Below, one piece after another: positions 15,145 through 23,877 of a DNA stretch of 64,000 bases (its first letter is position 1; each line of letters opens with the position of its first letter). The notes under the pieces were generated by a model. That model worked only from the letters and a program-made list of their open reading frames with translations, had not been told where the DNA came from and made no database searches. This DNA comes from Burkholderiales bacterium. GTDB taxonomy: Bacteria > Pseudomonadota > Gammaproteobacteria > Burkholderiales > SG8-41. The stretch lies in NCBI GenBank assembly GCA_036262035.1, contig DATAJS010000013.1, forward strand, positions 558,001 to 622,000, written 5' to 3'. The position numbers and the translations under genes are program-made.

Positions 15145-18100
15145 CTACTGAGCGTACGCGCTGGCCGGGTAGACGATCTGCACGTTCTCCGGCTTCACCC
15201 ACTCTTCGAGCGAGCGGATGAGATCGTCGGAGAGTGAGATCCTCCAGTCGTCGCCGAGCAGGATCTCGCAGCTCGCGCCCTTGTTGTAGTACTCGATCTT
15301 GACCGGCAGGCTGCCGCTGCGGTACGGGCCGAGCAGCTCTTTCAGCTTCGCGCCCGAGGATGCGCCGTTGCAGCGGATCCTGATGCCGCGCGCGTAGCGG
15401 TTGCGCGCGGTCGAAAGGTCGAAGAGCTTCTCCGCCGAAATCCGCAAGCCGCCCGAGAACTCGTCGTTCGCGACCTTGCCTTCGACGATGAGGAGCTGGT
15501 CTTCCTTCAGCATGTGGCGGTGCTGCTCGAAGAGCTCGTTGAAGACGGTGAGCTCGACGCGCGCGTGTCCGTCGTCGAGCAGGATCACCGCCATGCGCCC
15601 GCGGCGCGTCATCTGGATGCGCAGGCTGTTCATGATGCCCGCGAGCAGCACGCCGTTCGCGGGCTGGAGCCTGTCGAGCCGCGTGTTGATGAAGCTCGAA
15701 AGCTCCGGCGCGTAGCTCTGGAACGGATGGCCCGAGAGGTAATAGCCCAGCGCGCTCTTCTCGTTCTGCAGCTTCACCAGATCGGTCCAGCGCGGGCACG
15801 CAACGAGCGACACCGCCGAGCCCGGCTCTTCCGCATCGCCGAACAGGCTCACCTGGTTGACGGCGCGGCTCGCCTGCTCCGCGCTCTCCAGCGCGATGCC
15901 GACCGACGCCATCAGGCTCGCACGATGGTCGTTCAGCGTGTCGAAAGCGCCCGCCTTCACCAGCGACTCCACGGTGCGGCGGTTCACGATCCTTTTATCG
16001 ACGCGATGGCAGAAATCGAAGAGGTCCCTGAACGGACCGTTCCGGGTGCGCTCTTCGACGATGTGGTTGATCGCGCCTTCGCCGCTGCCCTTGATGCCGC
16101 CGAGGCCGTAGCGGATAGCCTCGCGATTCACCGGCTCGAAGCGGTAACCCGAGAGGTTGATGTCGGGCGGCAGGATTCTGACCCCGTTGGCGACCGAGTC
16201 GTCGACCAGCCCCTGCACCTTGTCGGTGTCCGCCATGACCGCCGACATGTTCGCCGCCATGAAGGCCGCGGTGTGGTGCGCTTTCATGTAGGCGGTGTGG
16301 TACGCGACCAGCGCGTACGCCGCGGCGTGCGACTTGTTGAAGCCGTAGCCCGCGAACTTCTCCATCAGGTCGAAGAGCTCGTCGGCCTTCTCTTCGGAGA
16401 GCCCGTTCTCCGCGGCGCCCTTGCGGAAGATCAGGCGGTGCTCCGCCATCTCTTCCGGCTTCTTCTTGCCCATCGCGCGGCGCAGCAGGTCGGCGCCGCC
16501 GAGGCTGTAGCGGCCGATGATCTGCGCCATCTGCATCACCTGCTCCTGGTAGACCATGATGCCGTAGGTCTCGGAGAGGATGGGCTCGACGCGCGGGTCG
16601 GGATAGACCACGCGCTCGCGGCCGTGCTTGCGCTCGCAGAACGACGGGATCAGGTCCATCGGGCCCGGGCGATACAGCGCGACCAGCGCGATGATGTCGC
16701 CGAAACGGTCGGGCTTGGCGCGCTTCAACATGTCGCGCATGCCGCGCGATTCGAACTGGAACACCGCGCTGGTGTTCGCAGTCCAGAAGATCTTGTACGA
16801 CTCGCGATCGTCGAGCGGCAGCTCCTCGAGCCTGATGTCCGACGAAGCGTCGAGCTGCCTGATATAGCGCAGCGTCCAGTCGAGGATGGTGAGCGTGGTG
16901 AGGCCCAGGAAGTCGAACTTCACCAGGCCGACCGCCTCGACGTCGTCCTTGTCGTACTGGCTGACGGCGGCGTCGCTGCCGTCGGCGATGTACAGCGGAC
17001 AGAAATCGGTGAGCTTGCCCGGCGCGATCAGCACGCCGCCCGCGTGCATGCCGACGTTGCGCGTCAGGCCTTCGAGCTTGTCCGCGAGCGCGAGGAGCTC
17101 GGCGACTTCTTCCTCGTTCTTCTCGCGCTCCTTGAGCTGCGGCTCCATCTCGCGCGCGTCGGCGAGCGTGATGTGCTTGCCCGGCTGGAACGGGATCAGC
17201 TTGGCGAGCTGGTCGCAGAAGTTGTAGCCGAGGTCGAGCACGCGGCCGACGTCGCGCACCACCGCTTTCGCCGCCATGGTGCCGAAGGTCGCGATCTGCG
17301 ACACGCTGTCCGCGCCATACTTGCTCTTGACGTAATCGATGACGCGGTCGCGCCCGTCCTGGCAGAAGTCGATGTCGAAGTCGGGCATCGACACGCGCTC
17401 GGGATTCAGGAAGCGCTCGAACAGCAGGTTGTAGCGCAGCGGGTCGAGGTCGGTGATGCCGAGGCTGTACGCGACGAGCGAGCCCGCGCCCGAGCCGCGG
17501 CCGGGGCCGACCGGCACGCCGTTGTTCTTCGCCCAGTTGATGAAGTCCGCGACGATGAGGAAGTAGCCGGGGAAACCCATCTGGATGATGGTGCCGGTCT
17601 CGAAGTCGAGGCGCTGGAGATAGCGCGGCCGCTCCTTGTCGCGCTCGGCGGCGTCGGGGTACAGCGCTTCGAGGCGTTTTTCCAGCCCTTCCAGCGCGCG
17701 GGTCTTCAGGTACTCGTCGAGGCCGACGTTGTTCGGCGTCGGGAACAGCGGAAGCTGGCTCTTGCCGAGAGTCAGCGTGAGGTTGCAGCGCTTGGCGATC
17801 TCGACGCTGTTCTGGAGCGCTTCCGGGATGTCCGCGAAGAGCTCGGCCATCTCGGCCTGCGTCTTGAAATACTGCTCGCGGTGAAAGGTCTTAGGCCGGC
17901 GCTGGTCGGCGAGGATGTAGCCTTCGGAGATGCACACGCGCGCTTCGTGGGCGCGGAAGTCGTCCTGCTTCACGAACTGGATCGGGTGGGTCGCCACAGG
18001 CGGCAGGCCGAGCTCGGCCGCGAGCTCGACCGCGCGCTGCACGTGCACCGCGAGCGGCAGCACCGCCGCGCCGCTCGTCATTGCGCCCTGCCCGATCCGC

Positions 18101-18615
18101 TGGAGCTCCATGTAATAGCGGTTCGGGAACAGCGTCGCCCAGTCCTTGGCGAGCGCCTGCGCCGCGGCGCGGTTGTCGGCGAGCAGCGCCTGCCCGACGT
18201 CGCCGTGGTGAGCGCCGGACAGCGCGATCAGGCCGTCGGTGCCGAGCTCCGCGAACCAGCTCTTCAGGAGCTCGGCGCGCCCGCGATGGCGGTTCGAGCG
18301 ATACGCGCGCGTCAGGAGGTCGCACAGATTGAGGTAGCCGGCGCGGTTCTGGGCGAGCAGCAGCAGGCGGAAAGGCTTGTCGCGGTCGGCTTCGTTCGAG
18401 ATCCACACGTCGCAGCCGGCGACGGGCTTGAGGCCTTTGGCGCGGGCGTCCTTGTAGAACTTGACGAGCCCGAACATGTTCGCCAGATCGGTCAGGCCGA
18501 GCGCGGGCATGCGATCCGCGACCGCCGCTCCGATCGCTTCGTCGAGCCGCACGATGCCGTCGGAGACGGAGTACTCGCTGTGCAGTCTGAGGTGAACGAA
18601 GGACGGGCCGGTCAT
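15145..18615 (-). CDS. dnaE: DNA polymerase III subunit alpha
   Basis: A 1156-residue replicative polymerase. The PHP domain opens with FVHLRLHSEYSVSDG; the family-C polymerase palm contains GPGRGSGAGSLVAY and the acidic PDFDIDF motif (411-417) whose aspartates bind the catalytic metals. Downstream are the finger and little-finger blocks (YQEQVMQMAQIIGRYSLGGA, FNKSHAAAYALVAYHTAYMK), a helix-hairpin-helix region, and an OB fold around MNSLRIQMTRRGRMAVILLD. The length matches proteobacterial DnaE1, so it is the essential polymerase and not the error-prone DnaE2. Its stop lies 8 bp from the inverted-repeat element. Gene context is not conserved replication machinery. Confidence 0.97.
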   Translation of the reverse strand: MTGPSFVHLRLHSEYSVSDGIVRLDEAIGAAVADRMPALGLTDLANMFGLVKFYKDARAKGLKPVAGCDVWISNEADRDKPFRLLLLAQNRAGYLNLCDLLTRAYRSNRHRGRAELLKSWFAELGTDGLIALSGAHHGDVGQALLADNRAAAQALAKDWATLFPNRYYMELQRIGQGAMTSGAAVLPLAVHVQRAVELAAELGLPPVATHPIQFVKQDDFRAHEARVCISEGYILADQRRPKTFHREQYFKTQAEMAELFADIPEALQNSVEIAKRCNLTLTLGKSQLPLFPTPNNVGLDEYLKTRALEGLEKRLEALYPDAAERDKERPRYLQRLDFETGTIIQMGFPGYFLIVADFINWAKNNGVPVGPGRGSGAGSLVAYSLGITDLDPLRYNLLFERFLNPERVSMPDFDIDFCQDGRDRVIDYVKSKYGADSVSQIATFGTMAAKAVVRDVGRVLDLGYNFCDQLAKLIPFQPGKHITLADAREMEPQLKEREKNEEEVAELLALADKLEGLTRNVGMHAGGVLIAPGKLTDFCPLYIADGSDAAVSQYDKDDVEAVGLVKFDFLGLTTLTILDWTLRYIRQLDASSDIRLEELPLDDRESYKIFWTANTSAVFQFESRGMRDMLKRAKPDRFGDIIALVALYRPGPMDLIPSFCERKHGRERVVYPDPRVEPILSETYGIMVYQEQVMQMAQIIGRYSLGGADLLRRAMGKKKPEEMAEHRLIFRKGAAENGLSEEKADELFDLMEKFAGYGFNKSHAAAYALVAYHTAYMKAHHTAAFMAANMSAVMADTDKVQGLVDDSVANGVRILPPDINLSGYRFEPVNREAIRYGLGGIKGSGEGAINHIVEERTRNGPFRDLFDFCHRVDKRIVNRRTVESLVKAGAFDTLNDHRASLMASVGIALESAEQASRAVNQVSLFGDAEEPGSAVSLVACPRWTDLVKLQNEKSALGYYLSGHPFQSYAPELSSFINTRLDRLQPANGVLLAGIMNSLRIQMTRRGRMAVILLDDGHARVELTVFNELFEQHRHMLKEDQLLIVEGKVANDEFSGGLRISAEKLFDLSTARNRYARGIRIRCNGASSGAKLKELLGPYRSGSLPVKIEYYNKGASCEILLGDDWRISLSDDLIRSLEEWVKPENVQIVYPASAYAQ

Positions 18616-18687
18616 GCTGCGAATTTTAACTTCGAATCGCCTCCGCGACCGCTCGCGAAGCCCGAAATTCGGCAGGCGCGGCGCCCG

Positions 18688-19572
18688 TCAGTAAACTCTT
18701 GACACGCGCAAGCCCCGCCGCGCGAGCTCCGCGAGCACGCCGCGATCGCCGTACAGATGCAAGGCGCCGACCGCCACGAAAACGTTGCCGCCGGCGAACA
18801 GCGTCTCGGCGCGCTTTGCCATGAGCACGTTGCGGTCGTAGAGCAGGCGCTGCATGAGCGCGGTCGTCATGCGCCGCGTTTCGGCATCTCCGCGTTCTTC
18901 CTCGCTGATGCGGGTGAGCGCGGCGAGGTCGCGCGCGAGGTACGCGGTGGTCATGCGCTGCACCAGCGCGGGCAGCCGCTCGCGCGCTTCGAGCGCGGCG
19001 CGCAGGAACGCGACCTGGTCGCGCTCGGAGAGCTTGTCGAACACGTCGAGCTGCTCGTCGATCGTCTCCAGCGAGTGCAGGGCCTTCTTCTGCTCCATGG
19101 CGTTGCGCTGGAGCACGAAATCGAGGACGTTCGTCGGATCGACGTCCGGCGTGCTGAGGAAGAGCCCGATCGCCCACGGCTTGAAGCCTTTCAGCAGCTC
19201 GGGCGGGAGCCCGAGCGTGCCCGAGCCCGCCGCCACTTTCTCGAAGAGCGGCGCGCCGATCACCGTTCTCAGGTCGCGGCCGTCGGTGTAGATCGTGCGA
19301 TGCGCCGCCTGCAGCATCGTCGCCGGATCGAGCGTCACTTCGACGGCGAAGCTGCGCGCCGCGTCGAAGGCGCTTCTCACCGGCGCGGGCAGCGCGGTCA
19401 CGCGCGGATCGCTGATGTGGATCGTTCCGAAGACGTAGCTCGGTTCCCGCCCGCGGCCTTCGACCTTCCACAACAGCCCCTGCGTGTACGCCGTCGTCTG
19501 CGCGATCGCCGACGACAGCGCGAACAGACTGAGGAGCAGCGCGAAGAGAATGCGATGGGCGGCGAAGGTCAC
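18688..19572 (-). CDS. TraB/GumN family exported protein
   Basis: A 294-residue protein. A GTG start at 19572 gives a clear Sec signal peptide (hydrophobic ILFALLLSLFALSSAIA, cut near residue 25); a longer upstream open stretch is basic, low-complexity and overlaps the opposite promoter, so it is rejected. The TraB/GumN fold is shown by FGTIHISD (GTIH at 49-52) and near the end VAVGALHLYGDRG. These paired GxxH-type motifs are likened to the metal site of TIKI proteases. The substrate is unknown. The protein is probably periplasmic. It lies between dnaE and a divergent alpha/beta hydrolase. Confidence 0.85.
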   Translation of the reverse strand: MTFAAHRILFALLLSLFALSSAIAQTTAYTQGLLWKVEGRGREPSYVFGTIHISDPRVTALPAPVRSAFDAARSFAVEVTLDPATMLQAAHRTIYTDGRDLRTVIGAPLFEKVAAGSGTLGLPPELLKGFKPWAIGLFLSTPDVDPTNVLDFVLQRNAMEQKKALHSLETIDEQLDVFDKLSERDQVAFLRAALEARERLPALVQRMTTAYLARDLAALTRISEEERGDAETRRMTTALMQRLLYDRNVLMAKRAETLFAGGNVFVAVGALHLYGDRGVLAELARRGLRVSRVY

Positions 19573-19596
19573 GGTGTTGGGGGACGCGGATGATTC

Positions 19597-19611
19597 GGCG
19601 CATAATGCGCC
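19597..19611. promoter_or_regulatory. Perfect 15-bp palindrome over a candidate -10 box
   Basis: GGCGCATAATGCGCC is a perfect palindrome around one central base. Its CATAAT is 18 bp from a TTGGGG, so it may be the -10 of the alpha/beta hydrolase gene, 31 bp downstream, with a regulator site on top. It also lies in front of the divergent TraB/GumN gene. Confidence 0.35.
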
Positions 19612-19641
19612 GCCTTGCCCGACCCTGCCACGGAATCGTTC

Positions 19642-20502
19642 ATGAAACCGAGCACTTCCGCATACCATCCGATCCGCGGGCTGCAGTATCACGTGCGGAC
19701 GTGGGGCGATCCTGCGGCGCCGAAGATGTTCCTGCTCCACGGCTGGATGGACGTGTCGGCGTCGTTCCAGTTCTTCGTCGACTGCCTGACGCGCGACTGG
19801 CACGTGATCGCCCCCGACTGGAGAGGCTTCGGCCTCACCGACTGGGCGCGCGAAGGCTACTGGTTCCCCGATTACTACGCCGATCTCGACGCCCTGCTCG
19901 CCCTGTATCAGCCGGACTCGCCCGTGCTGCTCGTCGGCCACAGCATGGGCAGCAACATCGCCGGGACGTATGCGGGACTGCGCCCGCAGCGCGTCGCGAA
20001 GCTCGTCCTGCTCGAAGGCCTGGGGATGCGCCGCACCGACCCGTCGGGAGCGCCCGAGCGCATCGTCGACTGGATGGACGCGCAGATCGAAGCACCGCGC
20101 TTCGCGCCCTATGCGTCGTTTTCACAGCTAGCCGCGCGCCTGAAGCGCAACAATCCGCGGTTGCCCGACGACAAGGCCGAGTTCCTCGCGCGCCATTGGG
20201 GCCGCGAGACGACGGACGGCAAAGTGGAGCTGCGCAGCGATCCGCGGCACAAGGCCGCGAACCCCTATCTCTATCGCATCGAGGAAGCGCTCGCGTGCTG
20301 GCGGCGCATCACCGCGCCGGCGCTGTTCGTCGAAGGGCGCGACTCGCACATCCGCGCGTGGCTCAAGGACCATCCCGAGCAGTACGCGGAGCGCAAGGCG
20401 GCTTTCAGGGACTTGCAGGAAGCGGAGCTCGAGGACTGCGGGCACATGATGCATCACGATCAACCGGCGAGGCTCGCGCAAACAATCGAAGCTTTCCTGT
20501 AG
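19642..20502 (+). CDS. Alpha/beta-fold hydrolase
   Basis: A 286-residue hydrolase. The ATG at 19642 is preferred to a TTG nine codons upstream because homology-like sequence starts at HPIRGLQYHVRTWG. The oxyanion loop is LLHGWMD, the nucleophile elbow GHSMGS (Ser101), an acid in FVEGRDSH, and the catalytic histidine in CGHMMHHDQP. The broad family includes esterases and epoxide or haloalkane hydrolases. No cap-domain feature allows a closer call. The TAG stop lies inside the left end of a family-G repeat that separates it from aspA. Confidence 0.88.
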   Translation: MKPSTSAYHPIRGLQYHVRTWGDPAAPKMFLLHGWMDVSASFQFFVDCLTRDWHVIAPDWRGFGLTDWAREGYWFPDYYADLDALLALYQPDSPVLLVGHSMGSNIAGTYAGLRPQRVAKLVLLEGLGMRRTDPSGAPERIVDWMDAQIEAPRFAPYASFSQLAARLKRNNPRLPDDKAEFLARHWGRETTDGKVELRSDPRHKAANPYLYRIEEALACWRRITAPALFVEGRDSHIRAWLKDHPEQYAERKAAFRDLQEAELEDCGHMMHHDQPARLAQTIEAFL

Positions 20503-20564
20503 CGCAGGCGCCCTCGCCTGCCTTATCCCGGCGCCCTTTACTGCAGGCGAGGCGCCTGCGCTAC
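20499..20564. repeat. Family G inverted repeat, probable bidirectional terminator
   Basis: The arm at 20499-20521 (GTAGCGCAGGCGCC then CTCGCCTGC) pairs with the arm at 20543-20564 (GCAGGCGAGG then CGCCTGCGCTAC). The terminal GTAG/CTAC supplies TAG stop codons to both convergent genes: the hydrolase (20500-20502) and aspA (20561-20563). No T-run follows, so any terminator function is by hairpin strength alone. Confidence 0.8.
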
Positions 20565-21994
20565 GGGGCCGCGGCGTCCGGCGGGAGCGTGAGCGGCCTC
20601 GGTTGGGTCAGCACTTCCGGCCGCAGAACTTCGTCGAGCTGTTCCTTGGACATCCAGCCTTTTTCGAGCACGAGCGCGTAGACGCTCTTGCCGGTCTCGT
20701 GCGCTTCCTTGGCGACCGCGCTCGTGCGCTCGTAGCCGATGTAGGGGTTGAGCGCAGTGACGATGCCGATCGAGTTCTCGACCATGCGCCGCAGGTGCTG
20801 CTGGTTGGCGGTGATGCCTTTGACGCAGCGCTGCGCGAGCGTGAGGCAGCCCGCGCGCAGGTGCTTCAAATCCTTGAACAGGCTGTGCGCGATGATCGGC
20901 TCGAACGCGTTGAGCTGGAGCTGGCCCGCTTCCGCCGCGAAGCTCACCGTCACGTCGTTGCCGATCACCTCGAACGCGATCTGGTTCACCACCTCGGGGA
21001 TCACCGGGTTCACCTTGCCCGGCATGATCGACGAGCCCGCTTGCATCGCCGGCAGGTTGATCTCGTTCAGGCCCGCGCGCGGCCCCGAAGACAGGAGCCG
21101 CAGGTCGTTGCAGACCTTGGACAGCTTTACCGCGACGCGCTTGAGCACGCCCGAGAGCTGCACGAACGCGCCGCAGTCCTGCGTCGCTTCGACGAGGTTC
21201 ACGGCGACGATGAGGTCGATCCCGGTCACCTCGGACAGCTTGCGGGTCACGGTCTCCGCGTACTTCGGGTGCGCGTTGATGCCGGTGCCGATCGCGGTCG
21301 CGCCCATGTTGATCTCGTGGATGAGCAGCGCCGCCTCCTTCAGGCGCTGCTCGTCTTCCGACAGCATGACCGCATAGGTCGAGAACTCCTGACCGAGCGT
21401 CATCGGCACCGCGTCCTGGAGCTGGGTGCGGCCCAGCTTGAGCACGTCCCTGAACTCTTCCGCTTTTTCCTCGAACGCGTGCCTGAGCTCCGCCATCGCC
21501 TCGCCGAGCCGCTGTATTCCGAAATCCAATGCGACTTTCACCGCGGTCGGGTAGACGTCGTTGGTGCTCTGGCTCATGTTGACGTGCTCGACCGGGTGCA
21601 GGAACCGGTATTCGCCTTTGTCGCGGCCCATGATCTCGAGGCCGCGGTTGGCGATGACCTCGTTGGCGTTCATGTTGGTCGAGGTGCCCGCGCCGCCCTG
21701 GATGACGTCGACCACGAACTCGTCGAGCAGCATGCCGTCCCGGATGTCAACGCAGGCGCGGGTGATCGCGTTGGTTTTCTCCTCGTCGAGCAGCCCGAGC
21801 TCGTAGTTGGCGAGCGCCGCCGCTTCCTTCACGCAGGCGAGCGCGACCACGAGATCGGGGTAAATGGAAATGGGTGTGTCGCTGATCGCGAAGTTCTCGA
21901 GCGCGCGCAGGGTGTGGACGCCGTAATAGGCGGCGGCAGGGACCGAGCGCTCGCCGAGGAGGTCGTGCTCCCGCCGGAATGGGGACGAAGTCAT
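20561..21994 (-). CDS. aspA: Aspartate ammonia-lyase
   Basis: A 477-residue enzyme of the fumarase/aspartase superfamily, converting L-aspartate to fumarate and ammonia. Conserved blocks are GTSTNMNANE (103-112), NMSQSTNDVYPTAVK (139-153), and the signature GSSIMPGKVNP (320-330) with the catalytic serine loop. NANEVIANRGLEIMG favours aspartase over fumarase C. The last residues are encoded by the repeat. It is divergent from a glutamate/aspartate-type ABC operon, so uptake and breakdown of aspartate are neighbours, which supports the assignment. Confidence 0.9.
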   Translation of the reverse strand: MTSSPFRREHDLLGERSVPAAAYYGVHTLRALENFAISDTPISIYPDLVVALACVKEAAALANYELGLLDEEKTNAITRACVDIRDGMLLDEFVVDVIQGGAGTSTNMNANEVIANRGLEIMGRDKGEYRFLHPVEHVNMSQSTNDVYPTAVKVALDFGIQRLGEAMAELRHAFEEKAEEFRDVLKLGRTQLQDAVPMTLGQEFSTYAVMLSEDEQRLKEAALLIHEINMGATAIGTGINAHPKYAETVTRKLSEVTGIDLIVAVNLVEATQDCGAFVQLSGVLKRVAVKLSKVCNDLRLLSSGPRAGLNEINLPAMQAGSSIMPGKVNPVIPEVVNQIAFEVIGNDVTVSFAAEAGQLQLNAFEPIIAHSLFKDLKHLRAGCLTLAQRCVKGITANQQHLRRMVENSIGIVTALNPYIGYERTSAVAKEAHETGKSVYALVLEKGWMSKEQLDEVLRPEVLTQPRPLTLPPDAAAP

Positions 21995-22137
21995 AGGTGC
22001 TTACCTTGATACATTTCGGTGCCGCAGACGCAAGGGTAGTGCCATGCTAGACAACCCGGAGGCCTTCGGCTAGATTGGCGCTGCCAAGTCGTTAAATCTC
22101 CATAACTAATCCGGCTTCGTGCCAGGAGGATTCCCGC

Positions 22138-23049
22138 ATGAAACGCTTCACTGCACTGGCGCTGGCGCTGGCCGCCTGCGTCGGGTTTACCAACGCCAAC
22201 GCAGCCGAGCAGTCCGGCACGCTCAAGAAGATCCACGACAGCGGCTCGATCACCATCGGCCATCGCGACGCTTCGATCCCGTTCTCCTACTACGACGACA
22301 AGCAGCAGCCCATCGGCTTCGCCATGGATCTCTGCCTGCGCGTGGTCGACGCGATCAAGCAGGAGCTGAAGATGCCCAAGCTCGACGTCAAGTACCAGCT
22401 GGTCACGTCGGCGAACCGCATCCCGCTCATGGCGAACGGCACCATCGACCTGGAGTGCGGCTCGACGACCAACAACGCCGCGCGCCAGAAGGAAGTCGCC
22501 TTCACCATAACGCACTTCCTCACCGCCAACCGCATCGTCAGCAAAAAATCGGCGAACCTGAAATCGGAAGCGGACCTCAAGGGCAAGACGATGGTGTCGA
22601 CCTCGGGCACCACCAACATCAAGCAGCTCACCGACCTCAACACGTCCAAGAACATGGGGATGAACATCATCCCGGCGAACGGCCACCCCGAAGCGTTCCA
22701 GATGGTCGAGACCGGCCGCGCGGTCGGCTTCGTGATGGACGACATCCTGCTCTACAGCCTGGTCGCCTCGTCGCGCAATCCGTCCGAGTTCGTGATCTCG
22801 GACTTCGCGCTGTCGCTGCCCGAGCCGTACGGCATCATGCTCCGCCGCGACGATCCGGCGTTCAAGAAAGTGGTCGACAACGCCATGAGCCGCATCTACA
22901 AGAGCGGCGAAGCGGCGAAGCTCTACGAGAAGTGGTTCCTCAAGCCGATCCCGCCGAAGAACATCAACCTGAACGTTCCGCTGTCGTCGCAGATGAAGAA
23001 CCTCTTCGCGAACCCGACCGATTCGCCCGATCCGCACGCGTACAAGTAA
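22138..23049 (+). CDS. gltI: Amino-acid ABC transporter substrate-binding protein (GltI-like)
   Basis: A 303-residue periplasmic binding protein. The signal peptide MKRFTALALALAACVGFTN is followed by AxA-type cleavage near residue 23. The mature part reads GTLKKIHDSGSITIGHRDAS and has the type-II amino-acid-binding fold; ECGSTTNNAARQ and GRAVGFVMDD are typical for glutamate/aspartate binders. It is the first gene of a four-gene operon. A strong AGGAGG precedes the ATG. The family name rests on similarity to Escherichia coli GltI, and the specificity was not tested. Confidence 0.92.
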   Translation: MKRFTALALALAACVGFTNANAAEQSGTLKKIHDSGSITIGHRDASIPFSYYDDKQQPIGFAMDLCLRVVDAIKQELKMPKLDVKYQLVTSANRIPLMANGTIDLECGSTTNNAARQKEVAFTITHFLTANRIVSKKSANLKSEADLKGKTMVSTSGTTNIKQLTDLNTSKNMGMNIIPANGHPEAFQMVETGRAVGFVMDDILLYSLVASSRNPSEFVISDFALSLPEPYGIMLRRDDPAFKKVVDNAMSRIYKSGEAAKLYEKWFLKPIPPKNINLNVPLSSQMKNLFANPTDSPDPHAYK

Positions 23050-23064
23050 CGAGCGGCCGCTCAC

Positions 23065-23097
23065 ACGGGGGACCTCGCAGGTCCCCCGTTTCGTTTG
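23065..23097 (+). terminator. Hairpin after gltI, likely attenuating terminator
   Basis: A perfect 11-bp stem ACGGGGGACCT / AGGTCCCCCGT with a CGC loop (23065-23089), followed by TTCGTTTG. It sits 16 bp after the gltI stop and 33 bp before the permease start. In binding-protein operons such hairpins hold the level of permease mRNA below that of the binding protein, or stabilise the upstream mRNA. Confidence 0.75.
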
Positions 23098-23121
23098 TGA
23101 CCATCGGGTAAGGGGACCCGC

Positions 23122-23877
23122 TTGAAGTACAACTGGCAGTGGGGCGTGTATCTCCAGCCGGCCACGGACGGCTCGGGACCGTGGATTCAGTATCTGCTCG
23201 TCGGCCTCGTGTGGACGCTCGCGACCGCGCTGTCGGCGTGGGTCATCGCGCTGGTCATCGGCTCGATCGTCGGCACGCTGCGCACGACGCCGATGAAGTG
23301 GGTGGTGCGCATCGGCAACGCCTACGTCGAGATCTTCCGCAACGTTCCCCTGCTGGTGCAGATGTTCCTCTGGTTCTTCGTGATGCCGGAGCTCCTGCCG
23401 CAGCAGCTCGGGGACGCGGTCAAGCAGATGGCGCCGCCGTGGGGCTCGTTCCTGCCCGCCGTGCTCTGTCTCGGGCTGTATACGTCGGTGCGGGTCGCCG
23501 AGCAGGTTCGCGCGGGCATACAGTCGCTGCCGCGCGGCCAGATGATGGCGGCGACCGCGCTCGGCCTCACCATGCCGCAGGCCTATCGCTTCGTCGTGCT
23601 GCCGATGGCGTTCCGCATCATCCTGCCTCCGCTCACCTCCGAGTTCCTCAACATCATCAAGAACTCGTCGGTCGCGCTGACCATCGGCCTGCTCGAGCTC
23701 ACCGGGCGAGCGCGCGCGATGCAGGAGTTCACCTTCAAGGTCTTCGAAGCGTTCGCGGCGGCGACGGTGATCTATCTGCTCACCAACCTCATCGTCGTGC
23801 TGCTCATGCGCGTGCTCGAGCGCAAGGTGCGCGTGCCGGGCTTCATCGGCTCCGCGCCGACCGGCGGAGGCCATTGA
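23122..23877 (+). CDS. gltJ: Amino-acid ABC transporter permease (GltJ-like)
   Basis: A 251-residue inner-membrane permease. The TTG start is chosen because MKYNWQWGVYLQ matches the usual N-terminus of GltJ, and AAGGGGAC is a good ribosome-binding site. About five membrane helices are visible. The EAA-type loop that contacts the ATPase is in VRAGIQSLPRGQMMAATALG. The stop overlaps the next ATG (TGATG at 23875-23879), so translation of the two permeases is coupled. Confidence 0.92.
   Translation: MKYNWQWGVYLQPATDGSGPWIQYLLVGLVWTLATALSAWVIALVIGSIVGTLRTTPMKWVVRIGNAYVEIFRNVPLLVQMFLWFFVMPELLPQQLGDAVKQMAPPWGSFLPAVLCLGLYTSVRVAEQVRAGIQSLPRGQMMAATALGLTMPQAYRFVVLPMAFRIILPPLTSEFLNIIKNSSVALTIGLLELTGRARAMQEFTFKVFEAFAAATVIYLLTNLIVVLLMRVLERKVRVPGFIGSAPTGGGH

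Noticed and set aside
15514-18702. A 1,062-codon open stretch opposite dnaE
   Set aside because: Antisense of a certain gene; the product is rich in Arg, Val, Asp and Glu in a pattern caused by high GC at third positions. No start site or family match.
22010-22137. A defined promoter pair between aspA and the gltI-like gene
   Set aside because: A TTGGCG is present at 22075, but no acceptable -10 at 16-18 bp was seen, so only the ribosome-binding site is trusted.
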